Source of the DNA: Pseudomonadota bacterium
GTDB taxonomy: Bacteria; Desulfobacterota; Desulfobulbia; Desulfobulbales; Desulfocapsaceae
Reading direction: 5' to 3'
Assembly: GCA_023412495.1 (NCBI GenBank)
Contig: JAEYNP010000052.1
Span: forward strand, 1-64,000
DNA length: 64,000 bases
Shown here in pieces: positions 37,909 to 46,737 of the stretch. The translations under genes were made by a program, and so were the position numbers. Below the pieces are notes generated by a model, which saw only the letters and a list, made by a program, of their open reading frames with translations, ran no database searches and was not told the DNA's origin. The first letter of the stretch is position 1. Every line of letters begins with the position of its first letter.

Positions 37909-38647
37909 TAACCGGAGAAATGGAAAAAAATACATGAAAGACACCGCCGTACGCAACATGTTCGAAACCATCGCCTGGGGCTACGACTTCCAGAACAGCT
38001 TCCTCTCCCTGCGCCGGGATGTATACTGGCGGCGGGCCCTGGCGGAGCGGCTGCAGCTGAAGGACGGCGGCACCGTCCTCGACGTGGCCGTCGGCACCGC
38101 CGAGACGGCCCTCGCCATCAGCAAAAGATACCCGGCCGCGCGGGTGGTGGGTGTCGATTTCTCCCCGGCCATGCTGGCGGTGGGTCGGAAGAAGATCGTC
38201 GGCCGCGGGAGCGAGGCGAAGATCCATCTCTCGGCAGGCGACGGCCGGCAACTGCCGATCCGGAGCGGATCGGCCGAGGCGGTGACCATCACCTTCGGCC
38301 TCCGCAACATCGAGGAGCGCGGCGTCGCCCTGGCGGAATTCCACCGGGTCCTGAAGCCGGGAGGCAGGCTCTTCGTCATGGAGTTCTCCTATCCGGACCA
38401 TCCGCTCCTGTACCGGTTGTACCGGTTCTACTTCGACCACATCCTGCCGCCGCTCGGCAATCTCATCTCCCGCACCAACTATGCCTACAGCTACCTGGCC
38501 GAATCGGTTGACGATTGGCCTCGGGACGGGGTCTTTCTCGCCGAGATCGCGGCGGCGGGGTTCAGCGATCTGCGGGTGCAGAAACTCACCTTCGGCATAG
38601 CCAAGATTTATGAGGGCAGGAAAATAACCGGGGAGGCAGCGCAATGA
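37901..38647 (+). CDS. UbiE/MenG-type class I SAM methyltransferase
   Basis: A 248-residue methyltransferase. VRNMFETIAWGYDFQNSFLS is the UbiE/MenG N-terminal block, SAM motif I is VLDVAVGTAETALAIS, and TFGLRNIEERGVALAEFHRV with LKPGGRLFVMEFSYP complete the pattern. It could methylate a quinone or a product of this cluster. Start: ATG 37901 has GAGGG 6 bases upstream but lies inside the MITE end; ATG 37934 (MKDTAVRNMFE) fits homology better but has no ribosome site, so the original start may have been altered by the insertion. Confidence 0.85.
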   Translation: MALNRRNGKKYMKDTAVRNMFETIAWGYDFQNSFLSLRRDVYWRRALAERLQLKDGGTVLDVAVGTAETALAISKRYPAARVVGVDFSPAMLAVGRKKIVGRGSEAKIHLSAGDGRQLPIRSGSAEAVTITFGLRNIEERGVALAEFHRVLKPGGRLFVMEFSYPDHPLLYRLYRFYFDHILPPLGNLISRTNYAYSYLAESVDDWPRDGVFLAEIAAAGFSDLRVQKLTFGIAKIYEGRKITGEAAQ

Positions 38648-39276
38648 TAGTCAACTGGCCGGAGCGGCTATGGGTGAACAGCCCCGTGCGGCGGTATGTT
38701 CAGCAGCAGGAAAGCATCTTTTTCAGCAAGGCGGGCAGGCTCGCCCCCGGTGGCAAGTGCCTGGAGATCGGTTGCGGCTGCGGGGTCGGCGCCCGGCTGA
38801 TCGGCCGGTATTTCGCACCCGCCGAAATTCATGCCCTGGATATCGACCCGGAGATGCTGCGCGCCGCCCGGAAAAAGCGGGCGAAGTGGAACGGCCTGCC
38901 TCTGCAGCTCCTCGCCGGTGACGCGCAGGAGCTGCCCTATCCCGACCGCTGCTTCGACGCGGTGTTCAACTTCGGCATCATTCATCACCTGGAGGACTGG
39001 CGCAGGGGAGTGTCCGAGATCGCCAGGGTCCTGAAGGAAGGCGGGGTGTTCTTCTTCGAGGAGATTTATCCGCCCCTCTACGCCAACCCGCTCTTCCGCC
39101 GGATTCTCGATCACCCGCGGGAAGACCGCTTCCATGGCCCCGATTTCCGGGCGTCGCTCGCCGCGGCGGGGCTGCGGCTTCTGGATGGGTACAAGGAGTC
39201 GCGGTTTGCGATACTTGGAGTTGCGGTATCAGAAGCCAGAAGCCAGAGGACAGAGGACAGAAAGCGGGGTGAATAG
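38644..39276 (+). CDS. Class I SAM-dependent methyltransferase
   Basis: A 210-residue methyltransferase (Methyltransf_11 type). Motif I is CLEIGCGCGVGARLI, motif II ALDIDPEML, and motif IV FDAVFNFGIIHHLEDW. It overlaps the UbiE-like gene by four bases (ATGA), so it belongs to the ebo-like transcript. Substrate unknown. The last 13 or so residues (SEARSQRTEDRKR...) are encoded by an AGAGGACAGA repeat and are probably not native. Confidence 0.88.
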   Translation: MIVNWPERLWVNSPVRRYVQQQESIFFSKAGRLAPGGKCLEIGCGCGVGARLIGRYFAPAEIHALDIDPEMLRAARKKRAKWNGLPLQLLAGDAQELPYPDRCFDAVFNFGIIHHLEDWRRGVSEIARVLKEGGVFFFEEIYPPLYANPLFRRILDHPREDRFHGPDFRASLAAAGLRLLDGYKESRFAILGVAVSEARSQRTEDRKRGE

Positions 39277-39439
39277 GCACGCAAAGCGCGAGAGGCGGGA
39301 GTAGGGGCGATCCTTGTGATCGCCCGTGGCAGTCGCACTTCGTCATCTGCGGGCGAATACAAGATTCGCCTCCTACAGCGCCCGAATTGAATTTGCTTGT
39401 TGGTTTTTGATAAAAGCCGACAGCTGATCGCTGACAGCT
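39231..39439. repeat. Composite repeat region between the methyltransferase and cydA
   Basis: Three repeat types sit side by side. 39231-39263 has AGAAGCCAGAAGCCAGAGG-type units. 39301-39325 (GTAGGGGCGATCCTTGTGAT followed by CGCCC) and 39351-39377 (GGGCGAATACAAGATTCGCC then TCCTACA) are two inverted copies of a palindromic element also found at 9318-9343. 39421-39439 is CAGCTGATCGCTGACAGCT. The first type overlaps the end of the methyltransferase gene. Confidence 0.75.
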
Positions 39440-39477
39440 AAAAAGATAGAAAAACGATGGCTTGGGAGGCATTGCTC

Positions 39478-40899
39478 ATGGAATTCTTGCAGGACTACGT
39501 TTTCCTTTCCCGGATGCATTTCGCCTTTACCGCGATGTTCCATATCCTGTTCCCGGTGCTGACCATAGGGCTCAGCATCTTCCTGGTGTGGGTGGAGGCC
39601 AAGTGGCTGCTGACCCGCCAGGAAGTCTACTACCACCAGGCCCGGTTCTGGATGCGCCTCTTCCTGCTCAATTTCGCCGTGGGCGTGGTGAGCGGCATCC
39701 CCATGGAATTCCAGTTCGGCACCAACTGGAGCGCCTTTTCCCGGGCGGGCGGCGACATCTTCGGCCACCTCCTCGGCTTCGAGGCGTCTACAGCCTTCAT
39801 GCTCGAATCGGCCTTCCTGGGCATCATGGTTTTCGGCTGGCGACGGGTGTCGCCCGGCCTGCACTTCTTCGCCACCTGCATGGTCGCCTTCGGCGGGTCG
39901 CTGTCCGCCTTCTGGATCATGGCCGCCAACTCCTGGATGCAGACCCCGGTGGGGGGCGACTTCGTCGGCAACCGTTTCATCCTGACCGACGCCTTCGCCG
40001 CCATCCTCAACCCCGACGCCGTCTGGGGCATCAGCCATATGTGGCTGGCCTGCCTGGAAATTTCGATCTTCGTCATAGGCGGCATCAGCGCCTGGTATCT
40101 GGTGCGAGGCCGGGACACCGAGTTTTTTCTCATATCCTTCAAGGCGATGGTAGTCGCGGCGATCGCGGTGACCATCCTCCAGGTGGCGAGCGGCGACGGG
40201 GCGGGCAAGTCCATCCTGGCGGCCCAGCCGGCGAAGCTCGCGGGGATAGAAGCCCACTGGGAAACCAATCCGGAGGGCATAGGCGCCGGCTGGAAGATCC
40301 TGGCCTGGCCTGACAGGGAACTGCAGGCCAATGCCTGGGAGATCGAGGTGCCGAACGTCCTCAGCCTCATTGCCACCTCTTCGTCGACCGGCAGGGTTTT
40401 AGGCCTCAAGGAGTTCCCGGTGGAAGACCAGCCGCCGCTCCTGTTGCCCTTTTATAGCTTTAGAATCATGGTGGTGATCGGCATGTTGCTCGTCGCGCTG
40501 ATGGTCTGGTCCGTCTGGGTCTGGAAAATGGGATCGCTGACGGCGGAGCGGGTCGGCCGGCAGAAATGGCTGCTCTATTCATGGATGGCGGCGATTCCCT
40601 TGAGCTACCTGGCGATGGAGACCGGCTGGATCGTCAGGGAGGTTGGCCGGCAGCCCTGGGTGATCCAGGGAGTCCTGAGAACGGAGGAGGGGGTGAGCCC
40701 GCTTCCATACACATCGGTGGCAGGATCTTTTATCGGATTTGTAGCCATTTACGCCTTGCTCTTCATCCTCTTTCTCTGGTTTGCGCGGCGCATTCTGAGA
40801 AAGGGTCCGGATCTTTCCGGGTTGCCTGCGGAGAGAACCGGCTTCCATCGGGATGTCAACCGATTCTTGTCCAAAAAACACATCGGCAGGTACAAATGA
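39478..40899 (+). CDS. cydA: Cytochrome bd-type quinol oxidase subunit I
   Basis: A 473-residue, nine-helix heme subunit, which oxidises quinol and reduces oxygen with high affinity. The heme ligands are in RMHFAFTAMFHIL (His), ISHMWLACLEI (His) and YSFRIMVVIGM (Met), and the family block GRQPWVIQGVLRTEEGVSP is present. The Q-loop between helices 6 and 7 is short, as in cyanide-insensitive (CIO) types. ATG 39478 has GGGAGG 8 bases upstream; an ATG at 39457 lacks one. cydB follows immediately. Confidence 0.96.
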   Translation: MEFLQDYVFLSRMHFAFTAMFHILFPVLTIGLSIFLVWVEAKWLLTRQEVYYHQARFWMRLFLLNFAVGVVSGIPMEFQFGTNWSAFSRAGGDIFGHLLGFEASTAFMLESAFLGIMVFGWRRVSPGLHFFATCMVAFGGSLSAFWIMAANSWMQTPVGGDFVGNRFILTDAFAAILNPDAVWGISHMWLACLEISIFVIGGISAWYLVRGRDTEFFLISFKAMVVAAIAVTILQVASGDGAGKSILAAQPAKLAGIEAHWETNPEGIGAGWKILAWPDRELQANAWEIEVPNVLSLIATSSSTGRVLGLKEFPVEDQPPLLLPFYSFRIMVVIGMLLVALMVWSVWVWKMGSLTAERVGRQKWLLYSWMAAIPLSYLAMETGWIVREVGRQPWVIQGVLRTEEGVSPLPYTSVAGSFIGFVAIYALLFILFLWFARRILRKGPDLSGLPAERTGFHRDVNRFLSKKHIGRYK

Positions 40900-40900
40900 A

Positions 40901-41935
40901 ATGGAAGCAATAAACGCCAACCTCCCGACAATCTGGCTGGTGCTCGTCGGTTTTTTCCTGCTCTACTATGTGCTCACCGACGGCGCGGATCTGGGCATCG
41001 GCATGCTGACCCTGTTCACCAGCGAGCCTGCGGAGAAGAAGTTGATGATGAACTCCATCCACTCCTTCTGGCACGGCAACCAGACCTGGCTCGTCATCCT
41101 GGGCGGCATGCTGTTCGGGGCTTTCCCGCTTTTCTATTCCATCGTGCTCTCGGCCCTTTACATACCTTTGATCCTGATGTTGTTCGGCTTCATCTTCCGC
41201 GGCGTGGCCTTCGAGTTTTACGACAATGCCGTCTGGAAGCCTATCTGGCTGGTCTCCTTCGGGGTCGGCAGCGTGCTCGCCACCCTCGGTCAGGGCTTCG
41301 CCCTGGGCGGGTTGCTGGGCGGCATCACCGTCCGGATGGAAACCTTCGCAGGTCGACCGGACGACTGGTTGAACTGGTATTCCCTGGTCGCCACGGCGGG
41401 TGTGGTCGCGGGGTATCTCATGCTCGGCGCCTCCTTTCTCATCATCAGGACCGAAGGGCCGCTGCAGGAGCGCGGTTATCGCATCGCCTCGGTCGCCGGC
41501 CTCGTTACCGCCGTCGTCTCGGCCCTGATCTACATTGCCACGACTCTCATCCACCCGGCCATGGCGGCAAGATGGCTGTTTCTCGGGGAGAGCGTCTGGC
41601 CGTCAATCCTGCTCTACCTTTTCCTGATTCTGGCCATCGGCGCCTTTGCCATGTACTTCCGGTCCATTCGCAGGAAATTCCAGATAACTCCATTCTTCTG
41701 GAACTGCCTGATCGTCATCTTCTCCTTCATCGGGCTGTCCTTCGGCCTCTATCCGGCGATGATCCCGAGCGTCGAGTCTGCCGCCCTGACCGTCGACCAG
41801 GTCGCCGCCAGCCCCACAACCCTCCGCTTCATGCTGGTGGTGACGCTCATCCTTCTGCCGATCATTCTCGTCTACACCACCTACACCTACTGGATTTTCC
41901 GAGGCAAGGTCACAGAGGAAGATGATTACGGGTAG
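40901..41935 (+). CDS. cydB: Cytochrome bd-type quinol oxidase subunit II
   Basis: A 344-residue membrane subunit with about nine helices. Family marks are the N-terminal LTDGADLGIGMLTLF, NSIHSFWHGNQTWLVILGGM and FGFIFRGVAFEFYD. The ATG follows the cydA stop by one base. The stop codon is directly joined to a large inverted repeat that fills the space to the convergent cyo operon. No cydX-like small gene is seen. Confidence 0.95.
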   Translation: MEAINANLPTIWLVLVGFFLLYYVLTDGADLGIGMLTLFTSEPAEKKLMMNSIHSFWHGNQTWLVILGGMLFGAFPLFYSIVLSALYIPLILMLFGFIFRGVAFEFYDNAVWKPIWLVSFGVGSVLATLGQGFALGGLLGGITVRMETFAGRPDDWLNWYSLVATAGVVAGYLMLGASFLIIRTEGPLQERGYRIASVAGLVTAVVSALIYIATTLIHPAMAARWLFLGESVWPSILLYLFLILAIGAFAMYFRSIRRKFQITPFFWNCLIVIFSFIGLSFGLYPAMIPSVESAALTVDQVAASPTTLRFMLVVTLILLPIILVYTTYTYWIFRGKVTEEDDYG

Positions 41936-42266
41936 CCAGAAGCCGGAAAGCCAGAAACCAGAAAGCCAGAATGAGATGTCGCCTTCGGCGACCAGTGGCA
42001 GCTCGTAATCATGGAGGGGCGAAAATTTTTGCTTCTTAGCATGGCGGTCGCGGCAGGTGCAAAATTCTTGGCAATAGTCAGGTTTTCCGGAAGAATATTC
42101 CGGAAAACTGGAGAATAAGCGCCGCCTGAGACCGGCACCTCCATCCGCCCGCGCCGGACGGCTGTCCTGTCGCATAAGACAAAAACCAGAGGGCTGAAGC
42201 CGGATAGTTTGGTCGCCGAAGGCGACATTCTATTTCTGTCTTCTGTCTTCTGTCCTCTGGCTTCTG
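41935..42266. repeat. Inverted AGAAGACAGA-type repeat between convergent oxidase operons, copy 2
   Basis: The left arm (41935-41994) starts at the cydB stop: GCCAGAAGCCGGAAAGCCAG units, ending GATGTCGCCTTCGGCGACCA. The right arm (42210-42266) is its inverted counterpart and ends two bases before the cyoD stop. Both arms carry GTCGCCTTCGGCGAC, a hairpin in itself. Inside lies a perfect 11-bp stem (42082-42108). The same arms occur at 9205-9454. Confidence 0.85.
42082..42108. terminator. Perfect 11-bp palindrome inside the convergent gap
   Basis: GTTTTCCGGAA and TTCCGGAAAAC form an 11-bp stem with loop GAATA. AT at the outer ends gives short T-runs in both directions, so a bidirectional terminator is possible; an operator is the alternative. 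Confidence 0.5.
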
Positions 42267-42268
42267 AA

Positions 42269-42592
42269 TCACATCAACCGGTAGTTCAGGTGCCACATGA
42301 TCCACAGCGAGCCGCCGACGAAGAGCGCGATGAGCATAATTGTGAAGATCAGCCACTGCAGGTTCCAGCGAGAATCCGAGGAGGTATCGAGGTGGAGAAA
42401 GTAGTGCAGATGCACAAGGACCTGGAGGATGGCAGCGCTGAAAATGACGGTAAGTATGGCCGCCCTGGACACTCCCCCGATCATCACCGCGCCGAAGGCT
42501 GCCACTGTCAGAATCACCGAAAGAATGAAGCCGGTAAAGTAGGTTTTCAAACTTCCATGGCTTGCCCCGCTGCTGTCGACATTCCCTTTCAT
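42269..42592 (-). CDS. cyoD: Cytochrome bo-type quinol oxidase subunit IV
   Basis: A 107-residue subunit with three membrane helices (YFTGFILSVILTVAAFGAV, AAILTVIFSAAILQVLVHLH, LIFTIMLIALFVGGSLWIMW), the CyoD layout; VHLHYFLHLD is the conserved loop. GGGAG precedes ATG 42592. Its ATG overlaps the cyoC stop. Last gene of cyoABCD. Confidence 0.92.
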   Translation of the reverse strand: MKGNVDSSGASHGSLKTYFTGFILSVILTVAAFGAVMIGGVSRAAILTVIFSAAILQVLVHLHYFLHLDTSSDSRWNLQWLIFTIMLIALFVGGSLWIMWHLNYRLM

Positions 42593-43218
42593 ATCAATAC
42601 TCCCAGCAGATAGACGATGGTGAAGACCGCTACCCAGACGATGTCGAGGAAGTGCCAGAACATGCTGAGCCGCATCAGGCGGCTCCGGACCGGCTCGGTC
42701 AGACCCTTGGCGATCACCTGCCCCATCATGACCGCCATCCACAGCAGTCCCGAGGCGACATGGAGGCCGTGGGTGCCGACCAGGGTGAAGAAGGCCGTCA
42801 GGAAGGCGCTGCGCTGCGGCCCGTTACCCTCCTCTACGAGGGCATGGAATTCGTGCAGTTCCATGGCGATGAAGCCCGATCCGAAGAGAAAGGTGACCCC
42901 CAGCCAGACGAGGAGCCCCTGCCGCCTGCCGTCATGCATGGCCAGCATCGCCAGACCGCAGGTCGCGCTGCTCAGGAGCAGCAGCATGGTCTCGACCAGT
43001 ACGAACGACAGGTCGAAGAGGTCGCGTCCGGTCGGCCCGCCAGCATAGCTTTTCTGAAGGACGACGAAGGTGGCGAAGAGTACGCCGAAGATCACCAGGT
43101 CTGACATCAGGTAGAGCCAGAAGCCCAGGGACTGGTTGACGGTCGCCTCGTGTTCGTGGTGGGCAAGGATGTCGCCGTGAGCGGCGGAGACAGGGATAGC
43201 CTCTGGGGTCATGGTCAT
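42589..43218 (-). CDS. cyoC: Cytochrome bo-type quinol oxidase subunit III
   Basis: A 209-residue, five-helix COX3 protein. Marks are [39 protein letters not shown] and [16 protein letters not shown], then [20 protein letters not shown]. The start may be ATG 43218 or 43212; GAGG lies 3 or 9 bases upstream respectively, so the second is a fair alternative. It overlaps cyoB by four bases. Confidence 0.95.
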   Translation of the reverse strand: MTMTPEAIPVSAAHGDILAHHEHEATVNQSLGFWLYLMSDLVIFGVLFATFVVLQKSYAGGPTGRDLFDLSFVLVETMLLLLSSATCGLAMLAMHDGRRQGLLVWLGVTFLFGSGFIAMELHEFHALVEEGNGPQRSAFLTAFFTLVGTHGLHVASGLLWMAVMMGQVIAKGLTEPVRSRLMRLSMFWHFLDIVWVAVFTIVYLLGVLI

Positions 43219-45221
43219 ATCCTCGGGGAGGTTGAAACTGCCGGATGCCCTGATGCGGCAAGTGCTCGAAATCGTTCGTTCTCACTCTTCTCGACTTCGG
43301 CGGCCGGCAGAATATAAGTAGTGTCGTCATCCAGGGCCCGGTAGATGAGGATCGCCAGCATGGCCAGCAAACTCGCGATCACGAGCCACCAGATGTACCA
43401 GACCAGGGCGAAGCCGAGGACGAAAGCCGCCATGCCTAGAAGAAAGCCGCAACCGGTGTTTTTCGGCATGAGGATATCCTCGTATTTCTCCGGCCGCCGG
43501 AAAGCCGTGCCCTCTTCCTTCATGATCGTAAAGGCGTCGAGGGAGCGGACTTCCGGGGTTTTGGCGAAGTTGTAGACGGGCGGCGGGGAGGAGGTTGCCC
43601 ACTCCAGGGTCCGTCCGTTCCAGGGGTCGCCGCTGAGATCGCGGCTCAGGTGGCGATTCCTGACGCTGACGGCGACCTGGATGACCTGGCTGAAGAGCCC
43701 GAAGACGATGGCCGCGGTCCCCACCGTGGCGATGAGCAGCAGCGGACGCCAGGCCTCGTTGTCATAGTAGGCCAGGCGTCGGGGCATACCCATGAAGCCA
43801 AGAAAATAGACGGGCATCCATGCCAGGTAAAAGCCGATCAGCCAGCCCCAGAAGGCCCGTTTTCCCCACTTCTCATTGAGGGTGAAGCCCATAGCCTTGG
43901 GGAACCAGTAGGTGAAGCCGGCAAAATAGCCGAAGAGGGCTCCGGAGATGAGCACGTTATGGAAATGGGCGGTCACGAACAGGCTGTTGTGCAGCACGAA
44001 GTCGGCGGGAGGCGCGCCCAGCATGACGCCCGTCATCCCGCCGATAGCAAACGTGGTGATGAAGCCGACGGCCCAGTACATCGGCGAATCGAACCGGACC
44101 ATGCCGCGGTACATGGTGAACAGCCAATTGAAGATCTTCACCCCGGTGGGCACCGCGATGATCATGGTGGCGATGCCGAAGAAGAGATTCACGTGCGGTC
44201 CCGCCCCCATGGTGAAGAAATGGTGGACCCAGACGATAAAGGAGAGGAAGGTGATGACGATGGTGGACCATACCATGGAGGTGTAGCCGAACAGCGGCTT
44301 GCCGGAATAGGTGGCGGTAATTTCTGAAAAGACGGCGAAGGCCGGTAGGATGACGATATAGACCTCCGGGTGGCCCCACATCCAGAAGAGGTTCACGTAC
44401 ATCATGGTGTTGGCGCCGTGGGTGGTGCCGAAGAAATGCATGCCGAGATAGCGATCGAGCGAGAGCATGGCGAGCGCCGCGGTCAGCACCGGAAAGGCGA
44501 GAAGGATGAGCACCGAGGTGCACAGGGAGTTCCAGACGAAGAGCGGCATGTGCATGAGCTTCATGCCTGGGGCCCGCATCTTCATGATGGTCACGATGAA
44601 GTTGATGCTTGTCAGCAGCGAGCCGAGCCCCGCGATCTGGAAAGCCCACAGCCAGTAGTCGACCCCCGTCCCCGGGCTGAACTGCTTCTCCGTCAAGGGG
44701 GTGTAGCCGGACCAGCCGGCCTTGGAGAATTCTCCCATCCCCAGCGACACCATGACCAGCAGGGCGCCGGCCGCTGTCAGCCAGAAGCTCAGGGAATTGA
44801 GGAAGGGAAAGGCCACGTCCCGGGCGCCGATCTGGGTCGGTACGACGATGTTCATCAGGCCGGACAGGAAGGGCATGGCGACGAAAATGATCATGATCGT
44901 GCCGTGGGCGCTGAAGATTTGGTTGTAATGGTCCGGCGGCAGAAAACCCTGGGAGGCGCCGAAGGCGACGGCCTGCTGGCCCCGCATCAGAACGGCGTCG
45001 GAGATACCCCGCAGGAGCATAACGGCGGCCACGATGATGTACATGATGCCGATCCGCTTGTGATCGACACTGGTCAGCCACTCGGTCCACAGGTAGCCCC
45101 ATTTGCGTCTGTACGTGATGTACATCAGGACCGCCAGGCCCAGCAGGACCGAGCCCACCACGGCGCTCATCGCTATCGGATCGTGGTAAGGCACTTCGCG
45201 CAAACTCAGTTTTCCGAACAT
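43215..45221 (-). CDS. cyoB: Cytochrome bo-type quinol oxidase subunit I
   Basis: A 668-residue heme-copper oxidase catalytic subunit that pumps protons. Heme and copper ligands are visible in [23 protein letters not shown] (CuB His and cross-linked Tyr), WVHHFF and [13 protein letters not shown]. The [20 protein letters not shown] K-channel region ([16 protein letters not shown]) marks family A. ATG 45221 has AAGGGAG 7 bases upstream. The extra C-terminal helices after residue 560 fit CyoB. Confidence 0.96.
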   Translation of the reverse strand: MFGKLSLREVPYHDPIAMSAVVGSVLLGLAVLMYITYRRKWGYLWTEWLTSVDHKRIGIMYIIVAAVMLLRGISDAVLMRGQQAVAFGASQGFLPPDHYNQIFSAHGTIMIIFVAMPFLSGLMNIVVPTQIGARDVAFPFLNSLSFWLTAAGALLVMVSLGMGEFSKAGWSGYTPLTEKQFSPGTGVDYWLWAFQIAGLGSLLTSINFIVTIMKMRAPGMKLMHMPLFVWNSLCTSVLILLAFPVLTAALAMLSLDRYLGMHFFGTTHGANTMMYVNLFWMWGHPEVYIVILPAFAVFSEITATYSGKPLFGYTSMVWSTIVITFLSFIVWVHHFFTMGAGPHVNLFFGIATMIIAVPTGVKIFNWLFTMYRGMVRFDSPMYWAVGFITTFAIGGMTGVMLGAPPADFVLHNSLFVTAHFHNVLISGALFGYFAGFTYWFPKAMGFTLNEKWGKRAFWGWLIGFYLAWMPVYFLGFMGMPRRLAYYDNEAWRPLLLIATVGTAAIVFGLFSQVIQVAVSVRNRHLSRDLSGDPWNGRTLEWATSSPPPVYNFAKTPEVRSLDAFTIMKEEGTAFRRPEKYEDILMPKNTGCGFLLGMAAFVLGFALVWYIWWLVIASLLAMLAILIYRALDDDTTYILPAAEVEKSENERFRALAASGHPAVSTSPRI

Positions 45222-45274
45222 ATCGTTTCTCCCTTGGTGCATCCCATGCCCGGGACAACGTCGGGCAGCGAACA

Positions 45275-46282
45275 TTACTGTGTCAGCGTATATTCCTCGC
45301 GCAGGGCGCCACCACGATCCTCGGGCTGGTGATGGCGCCGGATCGGTGGCTGGGCCTTCCTGTCATGCGGCGTGCCGTCATGGGGGCCGTGTTTGTCGAT
45401 GATATGATCGAACAGACCGGGCGCGACCGATGAGAAATAGGTCACGGGGTAGCCCTGGCTGGGCTTTGCCAGTTTCTGGTAACGATTCAGATCGAGGGTT
45501 TCCGGCGCCTCCCGCAGTTTTTCCAGCCAGACGGAATACTCTTCCGGAGAAGTTGCGGTCGCTTTGAAGGTCATGCTGGAGTAGCCGCTGCCGCTGAATT
45601 GCTGGTTATGGCCGAAAAAGGTTCCCGGTTCATTTGCCATGAGGTGGAGTCTGGACTGCATCCCGGCCATGGCGTAGATCTGGCTACCCAGCTGGGGGAT
45701 GAAAAACGAGGTCATGACCGAATCCGAGGTGAGCCGGAAGGCGAGGGGAACGTCGGCTGGAAAGACGATTTCGCCCACCACGGCGACGTTTTCCTCGGGA
45801 TAGATGAAGAGCCACTTCCAGTCGAGGGACACCACCTCGATAGTGACGGGTTGCCTGGAGGAGGGGATGGGATTCATGGGGTCGAGCCGGAAGGTGTTGT
45901 TCCAGATCAGAACCGTGAGCGCCGTGACGATGATCGCCGGGACCACCCAGATGGAAATCTCGATGGTGCGGGAATAGCTCCACTTTGGTGCGTAATCGTG
46001 GTCCTTCCGGCTGCCGGCCCGGTATCGCCAGGCAAACCACAGGGTCATGAGAATAACCGGCACCACGACGAGCAGCATGAGCGCGAATGCCGTAAGGATG
46101 ATGAACCGCTCGACCTCGCCGATGGGTCCCTTGGGGTTGAAGAGGACCATTTCGCTGCAACCGCCGAGAAGTATGGCGATACCTGCGAGGCTCGCGGCAA
46201 AAAAAAGCTCTCGCAACAGCCTGCCATGCAGGACTCGTCCAGCCGTTCTTTTCCCGCACCACCTGCCGTCTTTCTGCTTCAT
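45275..46282 (-). CDS. cyoA: Cytochrome bo-type quinol oxidase subunit II (lipoprotein)
   Basis: A 335-residue COX2-like subunit. ATG 46282 is followed by a lipoprotein signal with lipobox LLGGC. Two membrane helices ([20 protein letters not shown] and [20 protein letters not shown]) precede the periplasmic cupredoxin domain ([16 protein letters not shown]). The CuA Cys pair is absent ([31 protein letters not shown]), so it takes electrons from quinol, not cytochrome c. First gene of cyoABCD. The frame is open to 46495, but that part lacks a signal logic. Confidence 0.95.
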   Translation of the reverse strand: MKQKDGRWCGKRTAGRVLHGRLLRELFFAASLAGIAILLGGCSEMVLFNPKGPIGEVERFIILTAFALMLLVVVPVILMTLWFAWRYRAGSRKDHDYAPKWSYSRTIEISIWVVPAIIVTALTVLIWNNTFRLDPMNPIPSSRQPVTIEVVSLDWKWLFIYPEENVAVVGEIVFPADVPLAFRLTSDSVMTSFFIPQLGSQIYAMAGMQSRLHLMANEPGTFFGHNQQFSGSGYSSMTFKATATSPEEYSVWLEKLREAPETLDLNRYQKLAKPSQGYPVTYFSSVAPGLFDHIIDKHGPHDGTPHDRKAQPPIRRHHQPEDRGGALREEYTLTQ

Positions 46283-46737
46283 GGGCTTTGGACCTGGTAG
46301 AGTTGATAGATCGGATGAACCGGCGCTTTTCAAATGAAGAGCATGAAGCAAAAAGAGTGCCATGGGCCTGATGATTGTCAGGAAATGGCCGGAGGGGAGA
46401 CAATTGCGGCCTTGCCGGAGAGCCAAGCTGCTCGAGGCGCAAAACAGAGAGCGAAAAGCTGCTGTGCGGTTGTGGCATTTTTTGAAAGCAGCCACTTGAA
46501 AAGTAAATCGAACGGCATATTGTTTGCTTGTTTTTATCCCTAACCACAGAGTAGAAATATCCTAGAGTCTGTCGGATTATGCTATTATCCACAGCTCCTG
46601 GCAGGACCGACATCTTCACGTGAAAAAGCGATTTTCTTTTTTTCGAGCAAATGAGCAAAGTTATGATCTGAGTGCGCCTTGGGGGCAGAGATCGGACAAA
46701 CTCAAGGGAGCCTCAAACACTCCTTGAAGGTGGCACT
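46283..46737. promoter_or_regulatory. Divergent region between cyoA and the FadL-type gene
   Basis: A 455-base gap. The part near cyoA is GC-mixed without a convincing ORF; 46500-46680 is AT-rich and contains a sigma54-like site. Nothing else is recognisable. Confidence 0.4.
46513..46528 (+). promoter_or_regulatory. Sigma54-like promoter upstream of the FadL-type gene
   Basis: CGGCATATTGTTTGCT fits the -24/-12 pattern with GG and GC in the correct spacing (first base C instead of T). It lies 210 bases before ATG 46738. Confidence 0.45.

Noticed and set aside
41935..42266. Inverted repeats as insertion sequences
   Set aside because: No transposase, no clear target duplication, and unit number varies within the arms; they fit structured intergenic repeats better.
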